Shown in pieces: positions 23,932 through 34,452 of a stretch of 64,000 bases of DNA. Position 1 is the stretch's first letter. Every line of letters starts with the position of its first letter. The stretch is taken from the NCBI GenBank assembly GCA_000733355.1, contig JNVV01000081.1, positions 69,030 to 133,029 on the forward strand, read 5' to 3'. The notes beneath the pieces are model-generated. The model did not search any database and was not told the origin of the DNA. It saw only the letters and a program-made list of their open reading frames with translations. The translations under genes and the position numbers were made by a program. Origin of the DNA: Falciphora oryzae. Its lineage: Eukaryota; Ascomycota; Sordariomycetes; Magnaporthales; Magnaporthaceae.

Positions 23932-25287
23932 ATGACTGACTGTCTCTGCTGCATCCGCCCAAAGGTGGTACCCGATCCGGATGACCTGCCCAAAGTCAGC
24001 CCCCCTCTGGGAGCTGTCGAAACCCCCATCCAACTCGTCGACGAGGCCGAGACCAGGCAGCTCGGCACGCGTGAGTCCCTCGGCCGACTCCACTCCCTCC
24101 TCAGAGAGATCGAGGAAGCCGAAACAGCCCGCGTGGACTCCGTCATCGCGGAGAACGCTGGCCCGAGCAGCCTCCCGGCCCCCGAGCAGCCGGAGACACT
24201 ACCGCTGCCTTCGCACACCCCAGCCTCGTTCGGCAGCAGCCGGTCGTCCGTCTCCACCCCCTTCCTCAACATCTTTGAAGAGGCGTCCTATCACCTTGCC
24301 AAGCTCCAGAAGGCGGCCGACCTGTCCCCGGACCTGGAGCCCATCGTCACCGAGACTGCCAAGAAGCTTGAGGCTCTGCACAAGGTCCACGCCGACGTCG
24401 AGGCCCTCCATGACATCCAGGCTGCTCTTCTGAAGGTCCACAACTCCATGCAAGCGCTGCAACCGAGTCTTGCAGAGGCAAAGGCCAAGAAGAAGAAGAG
24501 CAAAGACCCCCTTCAGGCCGCTCTAGACAAAGTCTTGAAGAATGTTGCAAAGGAGCTGGAGAAGGCACGCACAGCCACTGACCAAGCCTTGGCTGCCACC
24601 AACACCGCCACAAGAGATTCTCTTCGCGTCTCCATCATTCAGATGAGCAACACTCTAGAGGGCCGTTCGTCTGTTTCGCAAGATCCAGCCAACCCTCCCA
24701 CGGTGCCTCCTTCCAACCGTGCGAGCGAGCTGGTTAAATCACTTTCAGCCCCTTCCTCCCGCCGCGCGAGCGAGTTGCCCACTGTACCATCTTCCCGCCG
24801 CGCAAGCGACCCGGTCCCATCAAGGCAGTCGTCCAAGGCTGTTCTTGATCCACTTCTGGCCACTGTTTCAGAGGAGCCCGTTCCCCTCACCGACATCGCT
24901 GTCGAGGCCTCGGAGCTTGAGCGCGACGCTGAAGTGACCAAGTCACGGCTTGAATCAACGGCCAAAGAGCTGTTGACAGACTTCGTGGCCGAGGCCCGGC
25001 AGTCTCTCTCAGAGGCTCAAGTAGAGGAGGAAGTCGTCAACGCAGACCCGGTCATCGAGGACCCCGTCGTCGAGGTCACAGACAATGTGCCGGCGCCTGT
25101 CGACCCTGTCCCGGATCCAGCTGGCGTTGCCGATGATACCCCGGCTGCCGTACCCGACGGCCTGCCCACCGAGCTCAATGGGGGTTCCTCTGGTCCGGCT
25201 GCTGAGCCGCAGGCTGGCGGTGATAGAACCCCGCGCGCCGACTCTCCTACGCTTCCCCCGGCCGAGGCCGATCCTGGCTTGCATTGA
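23932..25287 (+). CDS. Unknown Ala/Pro-rich protein with RRAS repeats and CxCC N-terminus
   Basis: Single exon of 451 residues; family not recognised. The start MTDCLCCIRPK has closely spaced Cys like many palmitoylated membrane-anchored proteins. Residues ~115-245 are helical and Lys/Glu/Ala-rich (LEALHKVHADVEALHDIQAA; PLQAALDKVLKNVAKELEKA) and probably form a coiled coil. A repeat block near 24710-24830 carries three PSNRAS/SSRRAS units; RRAS is a consensus for protein kinase A. The C-terminal third is acidic and Pro/Val-rich, without structure. The ATG at 23932 is chosen because it begins the well-composed coding part; an in-frame ATG at 23680 is possible. A scaffold or eisosome-like role is only a guess. 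Confidence 0.75.
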   Translation: MTDCLCCIRPKVVPDPDDLPKVSPPLGAVETPIQLVDEAETRQLGTRESLGRLHSLLREIEEAETARVDSVIAENAGPSSLPAPEQPETLPLPSHTPASFGSSRSSVSTPFLNIFEEASYHLAKLQKAADLSPDLEPIVTETAKKLEALHKVHADVEALHDIQAALLKVHNSMQALQPSLAEAKAKKKKSKDPLQAALDKVLKNVAKELEKARTATDQALAATNTATRDSLRVSIIQMSNTLEGRSSVSQDPANPPTVPPSNRASELVKSLSAPSSRRASELPTVPSSRRASDPVPSRQSSKAVLDPLLATVSEEPVPLTDIAVEASELERDAEVTKSRLESTAKELLTDFVAEARQSLSEAQVEEEVVNADPVIEDPVVEVTDNVPAPVDPVPDPAGVADDTPAAVPDGLPTELNGGSSGPAAEPQAGGDRTPRADSPTLPPAEADPGLH

Positions 25288-25937
25288 CGAGACCAGCAGC
25301 CGACTCCTCTCATCTTCTCCCAGATTCCTTACGGGTTTCACTTGACGATTGGGCCCCCTCGTTGATACATTCCCAACAAATTGTATGGAGAGCCTCGTCT
25401 GTAATGCTGTTATCACCAAATTCTTTCTACTGAGGGAAAGTCTCGGTACCTGTTCTTTTCATCCCTCCCTCATCAAGCCCCCCTTCTAGCCAATATCCTC
25501 TTTTCTCTTTCCTGGCGATGGTTTAGGTGTGCCACCATTACTTTGTCCTAAAGGCACCTACCTATTCGAGAGAGCTGCAAATACAGGCTTGCTTGTTCTG
25601 GATTCCTGTATGTCCATCCTAAGGCTACTATTGAACAAAGGAACAGTCTATCTCTGCAGTTTGTTGAACATCCGCCAAATCGGGTTTCCTACCGTGAATG
25701 ACTGCTCCCCGCGCCTATAGAGCCCACAGTGCAATCTGGGGTTGGTTTTCTGTATTTCTGTCACAACTCTTCTCGGTATTCCCTCCCTCTTCCGTACATC
25801 GTTTCCACCTCGATGTTTCCTCTCTATTTCGGATTAGGGCTATTTATCAACCACGTAAGAATCGTTAACAAGCACGTAAGTGTAAAGGCCACAATGTGAT
25901 GTTAAGCCCACCGGATACATTAAATACCCTACCTAAA

Positions 25938-26085
25938 CCAGAAAAAAAACATGGACGGGAAAAGCGGAAAATGAAGGGGAAAGGAAGATGATAGGCGAAG
26001 GGAAAAGAAGGAGGGGAAAGAGAAGAAAAATGGAAAAGAAAAGGCAAACGGAAACGGAAAAGGGAGAGGAAAAGGCATTGCTCGA
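25938..26085 (+). repeat. Polypurine (GAAA/GGAA) tract
   Basis: About 150 bp almost entirely of A and G on the plus strand (words such as GGGGAAAGG, GAAAAGG). Such a tract can form triplex DNA and may mark a promoter or terminator. It lies between the RRAS protein and the P450 locus. Confidence 0.7.
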
Positions 26086-26624
26086 GGCAGTATTACCTTA
26101 GTACCGCGCCCGGAAAGGGTATAACTCCTTGGGATTTTCCTCTCCCTTTAACATATTATCGTATACCTTGGCTTTTTGCCCGCCTTATTGTCATCTGCCG
26201 CTCTCGAAAGACTCCCCTCCTGCATTCGCTGCGACCCATTTACTTTTGTCAGAGTTCCGGAGCATACCAGCCGTCCCGCCAACCGGAATATTTCCACAGA
26301 CCGGCCAAGCTGTCACCCTCGCAGTATTGCAGAGCGTGGTTAAAGAAGCAGCAGGGGAAATGACTCGGATAGCTGTCTGCGCCGAGCTTGACAGGTCGAC
26401 TAGGTTGAAAGTTGGCCTTTGAGTTTCGGGTCGCGAAGCGGGCCGCAGCTAAAAGTGGCTGATTGGGGTCTGATTTTGCAAGAAGGGATCCGCTTAAGGT
26501 TGAACCGTAAATGCACTGCCATGGCTATCAACCACCGACGGGCTCCTCGTGCTGCCGAGGCACCTAGGCAGGCCGGTAATCGGCAGGTAGACCGGCAGAT
26601 CGGCGGGCGGGGAGGGAGGGGGAT

Positions 26625-26653
26625 ACGTAGGTAGGTAGGTAGGTCTGTAGGTA
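26625..26653 (+). repeat. GTAG microsatellite
   Basis: About four tandem GTAG units followed by GTCTGTAGGTAC. The complementary CTAC type recurs near 28806 and 31205. Confidence 0.7.
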
Positions 26654-26664
26654 CAGAAAGAGGG

Positions 26665-26670
26665 TATAAA
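26665..26670 (+). promoter_or_regulatory. TATA box of the P450 locus
   Basis: TATAAA lies 76 bp before the ATG at 26741, a normal spacing for fungi. Confidence 0.5.
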
Positions 26671-26740
26671 GAGGCAAGCTTATAGCCCGCCAAATGGCAA
26701 GGCATCTTGACTTCCACGTTTCGTGCGCATTTCATACACA

Positions 26741-28944
26741 ATGTCGGGCACTTCCACTAACGGCACCATGGGGCTCGGCTCGTCTGTATCGCTGCCTTCT
26801 GGCCTTTTCAGGGAGCCTGCGTCGCTGGTCTACTCGGCCGTCTTGGTCCTACTGATCGCCGTGGCAGCGCGTTCTGCCCTCAAGCAAGATCTTCTGGCGA
26901 GTTTCCCCCTGGTCGGGACCGAGTTTGGCGGCGAGAAGCAGCGCAGGCACGCGTACAGCAGGCATTCCAGGAAGATGTACGACGAATGAACTACAAAGGC
27001 AAGCAGCCCCTATATCGAGTTTCGATCGCCAGAACGCGCGTCATCACGCCGAGGGATCCTGTCTGACAGCCTTTTCACGCCTAGTTCAAAGATAGAGTCT
27101 TTAGAATCACATCCGCACGGCGTATGCTTCGCCCTTGAGCGTTCAGGCTAGACCTTGACAGCACCCAGCCCCTTGAGGCTCCCGGTAAAGGGGACCACCT
27201 TCCGATTGCAAGAGTTTAGACAAAAATGTTCTCATCGTCCCGCACAAGTATTCTCCCGAGCTCGCGAAGCTCGGAGACGACGTTTTGGACTTTAACAGTG
27301 CCATGATTGAAGTACGGCTTCTCATAATCAACCCTTTTCCGTCGTCCAAACAATGCGCACGGCTGACAGTATGCCTTTTGTGTAGACTATGGCCATGAAG
27401 TACACAGGAATAGCCCTTAAGGACGTTATTCCTCACTCCATCAGGACCAAACTTACATCGACGTTTAGTTAGCAGTCCCTGCAGCCAGTGTGCCCTTTCC
27501 GTTCCTGCCCCTGCGGGCATGCTGATCAGACAAACAACAGCGCGGAGCGGCCAGGTCCTCACAAAATTGGTGTCTCGGACGCTGAGGAGCGAGATCCCTT
27601 CCTGCCAGGACTGGACCGAGGTGAAAGTCCGGGCCACGTTCATGCGCGTCATCACCACACTCTCCGGCCACCTCTTCGTGGGGCCCGAGCTGTGCGTCGA
27701 CGAGCAATACATCGAGGCGGCGGCGAGCTACGCGGAGGACCTGGCGAGGGCGCGCGAGGCCGCCTTCAGGCTCTCGCCGCTGCTGAGGCCCCTGGTGGGG
27801 CGGTCGCTGCCCGCGGTGCGCCGGCTCCGGAGCCGGGAGCGCCAGCTGCGGGACATCATCCGGCCCGTCGTTGAGGCGCGCCGGGCGGCGGAGCGGGCGG
27901 ACCCGTCAGGGCGACGGCGGCTACCGCAAGCCCGAGTACATGCTCCAGTGGATCATGGAGACCGAGGAGGACACGCTCGAGATCGCGCGGCTGCTGCTGA
28001 CGACGACATTTGCGGCCATCCACACCACAGCCTTGGCGTGCACTCATGCGTATGCCGCCGGGCCGAAGATCCCTTGCTGCTGTTGTTGCTTCTGTCGCTT
28101 GGCCTGACCATTCTCCTCTTCTTCTTCTTCTTTCTAGGTTCTACGACTTTGCGGCCTACCCGGAGCTGATCCGCGAGCTGCGCGAGGAGTGCGCCGCTGC
28201 GCTGGCGGAGCACAAGGGATCTTTCACACACCAGGCTCTCAAGAGCTTGCGCAAACTCGACAGCTTCCTGAAGGAATCCATGCGAATCAACAATCCCAAC
28301 TATGGTATCATGGCCTTTTCGCTGACTCCCGAAAAAGCTACACGGCGGTGGCTAACACAAAGACATCTGTTCTTCCAGCCGTGTTCGCACGCAAAGTGCG
28401 CAAACCCTTCACCCTGTCCAACGGCCAGACCGTCCCTGCCGGCGCCGTCGTCGAGGTGTCCTCCTACAGCGCCAGCCGGGATCCCGAAGTCTACCCGGAC
28501 CCGGACCGGTTCGACGGCCTACGCTTCTTCAACCGTACGGCCGGCGGCGAGGAGAGCGCGACGGGCAAGGATGCGGCGGCGGCCGCCGCCCTCGATCAGG
28601 CGAATAGCTTGGGCATCAACCACATGTTCTTTGGCTACGGGCGCCACGCCTGCCCCGGCCGCTTCGTCGCCACCGACGAGATTAAGCTGATCATGGCCCC
28701 CGGCCTGCTCGCGTACGACATCAAGCTGTCCGGGGGAGCCACGGAGAGGTACCCCAACTTGGATATTTCGAACGGGGTAGGTACAGCCAGCGCTCTTCAA
28801 CCACACTTTTATACCTACCTACCTAGGCTGCTAGATCTTCAATAATTGCGCAGCCTATTTGACTTGCTCCTCCCTAACATTCCTGCCATATAGCATGTTC
28901 CAGACCCTGAGCGAACACTTCTCTTCAGAGAAATCACCATCTGA
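26741..28944 (+). pseudogene. Cytochrome P450, frame broken (pseudogene or sequence errors)
   Basis: Membrane-bound heme monooxygenase of the ER. The first exon (from ATG 26741) has the N-terminal anchor SLVYSAVLVLLIAVAARSA. Family-typical parts follow in order: NVLIVPHKYSPELAKLGDD (to 27311), KYTGIALKDVIPHSIRTKL (from 27386), SCQDWTEVKVRATFMRVITT, the I-helix FAAIHTTA, K-helix ExxR in LKESMR, DPDRF, and the heme site FGYGRHACPGR. The last introns are clean: 28050-28137, 28305-28378 and 28777-28893, with the final exon 28894-28944 (HVPDPERTLLFREI). At least three breaks interrupt it: a stop at 26987-26989, a one-base slip in an A run near 27223, and a slip near 27905. The preserved heme end and introns suggest recent loss or homopolymer errors. 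Substrate unknown; the AAIHTT motif occurs in fungal secondary-metabolism P450s. Confidence 0.8.
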
Positions 28945-29553
28945 ATCCAATCCCAGGTTCGAACGAGCCCTCGACCGAATCCGGCCACTCGTGCTCGGTC
29001 CCAGTTCAGATGGATTGCCTCTTCAGAGCGACAACAGATCGACGCATGCCCCCAGTAGTCAAATGGGACTTGAGAGCGCGGCATCACGCAGCCCCATCCC
29101 TTCTTTGCGCGCTCACCCCTTTCACTCCTGCGAGATGAATTTCATTGTATCTCTCCATGTACCCTCGTCGATCAATAAAGCCCCTCAAAATTCCAATCGA
29201 CCCTAAGACACAAAGATCTTTGCATTCATGTTCTTTGTGATGTTCCACCTACCGGGCGCTGTCAAAGAAATATCGAGGCCCTCAAAGAACTCTGAATGCC
29301 AAGCAATGGGATATTAAAAGCACTCATATCAAATGAGATGTAGTTCGACCTTGATTGTCTAGACCTGCATTTAACGTTGGCCTCGCACCTACAGGACAGG
29401 AGAAATTTCTCGGCTGGCTGGTCAGTATCAATTCGACACACAACCGCCTTCTCAACCTCATCACTTTTGGCCTCTTCCCATTTGCTCCAAGCGCTCGGTT
29501 CGAATCGGCAGCAGCCATTTCACTCATCCCATTCACGGAACAGGTAGGTCAAG
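28945..29553. other. Intergenic: P450 3' region
   Basis: Includes a polyadenylation-type AATAAA at 29174. No gene supported. Confidence 0.5.
29174..29179 (+). terminator. Polyadenylation signal AATAAA
   Basis: Lies 230 bp after the last P450 codon, a plausible 3' end signal. Confidence 0.4.
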
Positions 29554-29868
29554 ATGGTCAAGCTGGGGTTCCGATGCTGGGGCTGCGAGCAGATCAAGGA
29601 GACCTTCCATTTCAAGATCCGCAACAGCAGCTGCGAGGTTCTCGAGCACATTTGCGACGAGTGCCACCCCTCCAGCCATGCACAGGCCGAGGCCGACTGC
29701 ATCGTGGTGTGCCCCTGCATCATGGTACCGGGCGCTGTGTGCGTCTCCAAAGTCGAGTTTGGCGCAGACTGGGAGGAGCATGCCCATGTGATCGCCGAAT
29801 ACCATGAGATGCAGAAGGCACAGGATGCCCAGCGGGCGCAGTACGCGCAGTACGCGCAGTACCGTTGA
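29554..29868 (+). CDS. Small Cys-rich protein with AQY repeat tail (104 aa)
   Basis: Starts MVKLGFRCWGCEQIKETFHF in good context (AAGATGG). Ten Cys occur in close pairs: CWGC, ICDEC, DCIVVCPC and others, a pattern that can bind zinc, with a short spacing reminiscent of treble-clef fingers. No signal peptide, so likely intracellular. The C-terminus ends in three tandem AQY units encoded by near-identical GCGCAGTAC repeats. No family recognised. It could have an extra 5' exon, since a GT-rich stretch precedes the ATG. Confidence is moderate because it is short, but codon use and Cys spacing look real. Confidence 0.5.
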   Translation: MVKLGFRCWGCEQIKETFHFKIRNSSCEVLEHICDECHPSSHAQAEADCIVVCPCIMVPGAVCVSKVEFGADWEEHAHVIAEYHEMQKAQDAQRAQYAQYAQYR

Positions 29869-30121
29869 CATGTAGTGACGGTCTACCGTGTCCCTTCCAT
29901 CTCCTAGCGAGGGAATTACACCCTCACCAATAAGCGGGAACAAATGTACGTGTTTCTAACTGCAGGACCAATAGAACAAATCCTTCGCCGCCTCAACTGA
30001 CAAAACATGTGTACACACCTTGTAAAGTGAAAATTGCAAACAACACTAAAGATATTTGAAGTGAAAGTGGTAGATGTTGTGGCCTATGGCTGCACAACGC
30101 CGCCCCTGATGCCTGCCGCGC

Positions 30122-31075
30122 TCAATAGCCATCAACATCCAGATCCACCCACATCATCAGTGCTGCTTCCAGTGGCCACGCATCGAGCATAGTGTCCAAC
30201 CTGCTGAACCAATCATCGCGCATACGACTGGCTAGGAACATGGACGCATATTCCCAATAGCTAGGCATCCATCCTGCCATCTCCCAATCGACAATGGTAA
30301 CGACAAGTCGTCTCGGCTCCTTGTGGGAGGATAAGCTGCCTCCAGAATCAGCCCGGTGCGGTGACGCCGGGGCCTCGGCGACGAGTATGTTCTTCCGCTG
30401 GAGGTCCCCGTGGGTAAAAACGCATCCGTAAAGTTGGCGATCCATGGCCACGGCGAAGTTGCGCATGAGGAATGTGGACGAGCACAAGGGCTGTCCAGCA
30501 TGGGACTGGTCCTGGCGCCGCTGTAGCGCAATAGCGTGGTGAAAAGCGTGTTCGCTGGTGAATGGACCCGTGATATTCGGGTCATCGGTCCCTTTATTTG
30601 TCATAAAGAAATCGCTTGGTACGGGCCCGCCAGCAACGTTGCCAAATATGGGCGGCAAAGGGGGAGCAATTCGACATACGCGGTCCAACATATCGCGTAG
30701 TTGGCGCGCCACTTCATCCTTGTCGGTATCCGATAGGGTATCCCAAAGGCGGTCGAGGGGTTTTCCGGGCAGGTACTCCATGACGAGGAAGATCCTGTTG
30801 TCTTCTTGGTACATGGCGTACAGCTTCGGGACTGGAACGTCCGGGACCTCGGTGCGAAGCAGCATTAACGCATGGCCTTCGTTGGTGTCCAGGCGGCGAG
30901 GATCGCCGTATTTGACGACGAACGCTCCACCCACCACCACGACTCGTCTTAGGTCCGAAGGCCAGATACAGGGCAGTGTGGTTTCGGCGGTTTCGATTTC
31001 TTTAAGAGTTAGAAGTGGCCTGGGCAGTTCCTTTGGGTCGCAGAAGTAGGGCAGGGTTGGGAAAGCCATTTTCAT
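30122..31075 (-). CDS. APH-family (aminoglycoside phosphotransferase-like) kinase
   Basis: Protein-kinase-like fold of the APH/choline kinase family; the fungal members have unknown small-molecule or protein substrates and do not imply drug resistance. Single exon of 317 residues. The N-lobe contains VVVVGGAFVVKYGD (strand with the ATP-binding Lys) and a Glu-containing helix. The hinge is IFLVMEYLPGKPLD. The catalytic loop is FTHGDLQRKNILV (HGDxxxxN) and the metal-binding motif VDWEMAGWMP (DFG equivalent). The frame extends upstream to 31144, but the ATG at 31075 (or 31069) immediately precedes the conserved part. No neighbours suggest a pathway. Confidence 0.9.
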   Translation of the reverse strand: MKMAFPTLPYFCDPKELPRPLLTLKEIETAETTLPCIWPSDLRRVVVVGGAFVVKYGDPRRLDTNEGHALMLLRTEVPDVPVPKLYAMYQEDNRIFLVMEYLPGKPLDRLWDTLSDTDKDEVARQLRDMLDRVCRIAPPLPPIFGNVAGGPVPSDFFMTNKGTDDPNITGPFTSEHAFHHAIALQRRQDQSHAGQPLCSSTFLMRNFAVAMDRQLYGCVFTHGDLQRKNILVAEAPASPHRADSGGSLSSHKEPRRLVVTIVDWEMAGWMPSYWEYASMFLASRMRDDWFSRLDTMLDAWPLEAALMMWVDLDVDGY

Positions 31076-34000
31076 CGTTTGTTGACGGCTGGGTGAAAGA
31101 GAATATTGAATAAAAATGACGCCCGTCGAGTGGTGTTTGAACAAGTATCGAAGAAGAAGCCGTCCTGGCCAAACGTCTAGCGAGGCTCGCAGCCGCCCAC
31201 CAGGTACCTACCACCTACTACCTACCTACCTATTTGATAAAACGGGCAGTTCTATTCTCCGAAAGGCACAAATTGTTGGGTTCAAGCCACACCCTACTGG
31301 CTTCTCGCAACGTGGACATCACGGTAGAAGGAATTCCCAAAAGCTCAACTCTCATGTTGGTGGATTTTCATGTGAAGGAGACGGGGTGCGAATACCTTTC
31401 GACTGGAGCCCCGGGGCTCCTTATGTTTGCGCAATGCAAACAGCTCCAGGTTTACCACTCTGCCACAACTTTCCACTCGGAATTGCTCTCGCGGCAATAA
31501 CGTTTATTACGGGCGCGGGTAGCCCGTAACGAAGGCAAAAACGGAGGATAACGCGAACGCGCGGGTAAAACGCGCGGACGGTAGGACGAATTTCCACCGG
31601 GCAGAGCTGAATCCAAGTCTTGGTCGAAGCGGGCGTGGACCTCTGGCAGTCTCCTGATAGGCATTGTTGACAGGTCGTAACGGGCCTGGACGTTGCAACA
31701 GGCTCAGGGTGGTGGGCGGGAGGATGCAGGCAGAACGGGCGAGCTACAATTGCATAGCGGAAGCAGTTTTCCAAATGCCGATTCCTGGCTGTGGCAACGT
31801 GCGTCCATGTGCATGTAACAAGCGGCCTGGCCCAAGCCTCCGAGGTCATCGCTGCGTGCAACAGATTTGTGTAGTTCAGCACTGTCCAGGCGTTTCTGGA
31901 TCGACGAAAGCTTGGCGGTTGGGTGTTGGTTGTGCGCTTGTCAAACATTTGTGACGTCTTCCGTGCGACTTCTCCGCCAAGCCGAGCGGTCGATCCCTCA
32001 AGGCCGAATGCCGACCCAGCGATCTTGAATGGAGGCCAAGCCATGCAACGACGCTCTGGAACCCACGGCAAGGCCCACCCCCATGCATCGCCACGGAATG
32101 CGCGACGCCACGCCACCCAAGCCATTACAATCGCTCGCCCCTTTTTGCGCCACGCACGGAAGCCCAGCCTTTTCGCGTGGGCCTAAGCCGCGGACACACG
32201 CTTGCTCGCTAGGCGGACACTCTCGGGGGACAAAGAAGGGATGAAGATGACCTAAGAGCCGACCGGGCATGCACGTAAGGATGTACTCCGTACTTGTAAC
32301 TCCGTAGACCCAGGAGCCGTCATAAAGGACTGTGCTATGATTGGCATGCTCCCGGCTTCAGGTCTTTCAATGCAAGCGATCACCGGTCCTGGCATTCCTC
32401 ATGATGGGACGAAATCGACCACCCGCCGCCGACAAAGTCTGGGGGAGCGCTGGGTCGTGGTCGGCGGAGAGATAAAGCACTGATTTGCCGATTTCCCCGA
32501 CAGACTAAGGGGGCCCGTTGCTGGACCACCAGACACGGTTGCCGCTGCGCAATGCAACCGCATTCTCTGTCAGATTGAGCTTGTTTTCGTATTGGGTGGA
32601 GAATCACCGCGGTCGAGTTGTTGTTGGTTGGTGGCCACCCTTGGGGCTGTGCTGGGAAGGTTTCTTGGAGCCAAAGGACGGCGGCGCGTGTGGCAGGTCG
32701 CTGGCCGAAAGAAACAGCAGGGGCAGGAGATTACCGCTGCGATAGGGTTTTGGCCATTTATTCCCGAAAAGTTCAATAAAAGCGGCTACATTCTCGACCG
32801 TTCGCGGCTCGCTGCCGCGGCGTCGCCAGCGGAACGCGGTCCAAGGAAGCGATGAGTGCCCAAGCCCTCTCGGGCTGACCATTGAATGTGCTATGCAATG
32901 CATGCTGATGGTGGCGGTAGTAGTTGTTGTGGAAGCTGAAAGCAATGCGCCTCGCCCCTGGGGCCGGCCCTCAACAAAAGGGTACCACCAGGCTTTCTTT
33001 CCGTGTCTCCTGGGTAACTACCGCCTTCGGAATACATCCGTGGTAAGAAGCACTGCCTCGCGACAGGCATGGCTTCCAAATTTCGTGGCCTCGCAGCAGG
33101 GCGGAAACGAAATAAGCGGTCCTGTCAGCTCAGGATCGACTGTTTCGTTTTCGTAATCAGGGCAGGCAGCGACGAGAGAAACGGGTAGACTTTACAAGAA
33201 AGTCTTGGCGAAACCCCCTTTTATCCTTCCCCGCACATCGTGGGAAGGAAGTGGAATTGTCGTCGTGGTCACTATCGTGTGCGCTGTCGCAATCAATATT
33301 GGCATGCATGGATAAGTATGTTCTCAGCGCCGACCGCCTCAGTGCCCGATAGGGGAAAGATTAGGACGGCAGGCCAACTGGATGTCCTCGAGAATCCATC
33401 AAGCTCTCCCGTCTCCGGCCTTGTCAAGCGATTCGGGTGCGGCAGTCCCCTCTGCGAAGTGAGGGCGCGCAAAATCCCACGCATGAGATAAGACGAAGCG
33501 ACTTCATGTCCCAGCCAGGCAGGTGAATATCCGCTGCGAGAGACGACAGGTGTGCAGCTGTCATCACCGCTCTGGCGCCCGGCCTCGAGGCATGGCCTAA
33601 AAGGAACCTGGCGTCGTCATCCCCAGGCCGCAGGTGCTGGCTGGTTTGGGAACCGAAGGTCCGCCTCCACGCGCGGGTGGACAAGGTTCCCCCGATCTGA
33701 CAGGAGACACTCCTCGAGTGCCAGTGCGAGGTGGGTGCAACAGACGCCAGTAGGAAAGGGGCAGGAGGGAGACAGAGCCCAGGTACGCCGGTGGTGAGTG
33801 CTTACCCCGGGCGTCGTTTGGAGGCATGTACCGGGTACAAGGAGCGACTTGCCAAGGAGGCCGCAGGCTTGGGCCGACCGGCGCAGATCGGCTATCTGGG
33901 GAGTCCGTGGCGGGCGCGAGGACGGACGAGCGAGCGGCGGAACTGCCTGCTGGACATGAGTGGTGGTGCACCAGGTACCCGCTACCTGAGGCACAAAACA

Positions 34001-34452
34001 GGCTGTGCAATGTGCTGCAGCGCTGTGATTGGCCGGGTCTTTCACGAACCCCGGGCCCGGTCGATTTGGAGCTGACGCGGCCCTCCATGGGTTTGCCCAA
34101 CCAGGGAAAATGTGGGTCCCAGACACAGCCCAGGCCGCCCGCTCATCGCTCGATCCCTTTTCCAGTAGGCCTCAAAATCCCCGTCCTTTCCGAGAGCCAA
34201 CGCTTTTCTCCCAGACGCCCGCGATTGATTCCCAAGCCTTCTGCCCAACCCAAGAATTTTTTTATTATTTTTCTTTTTTTTATGCCAGCCCCTGACTCTT
34301 TGCCCACCACGAACCGAACAAAACGACATCAACTGCCGCCGCCCGTCGCTCGAGCACGACGACAAGAACAACGTCGCTGACTACTCGCTACCACCCACCT
34401 CCTTCGCATCCGGCCGCCCCCAGCAGCTTTTCGCCACCGGCCTGTTTGCTTG
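31076..34452. other. Long intergenic region upstream of the bZIP gene
   Basis: About 3.4 kb. Contains a CTAC microsatellite near 31205-31232, many short overlapping frames in GC-rich DNA at 33400-34130, and a CT-rich leader from about 34130 to the bZIP start. No domain is recognisable in any frame. The length suits a complex promoter with a long leader for a regulatory gene. Confidence 0.5.
31205..31232 (+). repeat. CTAC/TACC microsatellite
   Basis: Degenerate tandem TACC units (ACCTACCACCTACTACCTAC and onward). Confidence 0.7.

Larger units (their letters stand above)
25288..26740. other. Intergenic region with polypurine tract and GTAG repeats
   Basis: No gene supported. Contains a strand-asymmetric purine tract at about 25938-26085 and a GTAG microsatellite near 26625-26653, followed by the P450 promoter. 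Confidence 0.5.

Noticed and set aside
27143..27712. 189-codon minus-strand frame in the P450 locus
   Set aside because: The plus strand encodes recognisable P450 segments here, so the frame is a shadow.
31261..31300. TTCAAGCC word resembling a tRNA T-arm
   Set aside because: No acceptor stem, D-arm or anticodon arm could be folded around it.
33597..34126. Overlapping frames of about 168 codons on the minus strand
   Set aside because: Two frames overlap fully and both look like composition effects in GC-rich DNA upstream of the bZIP gene.
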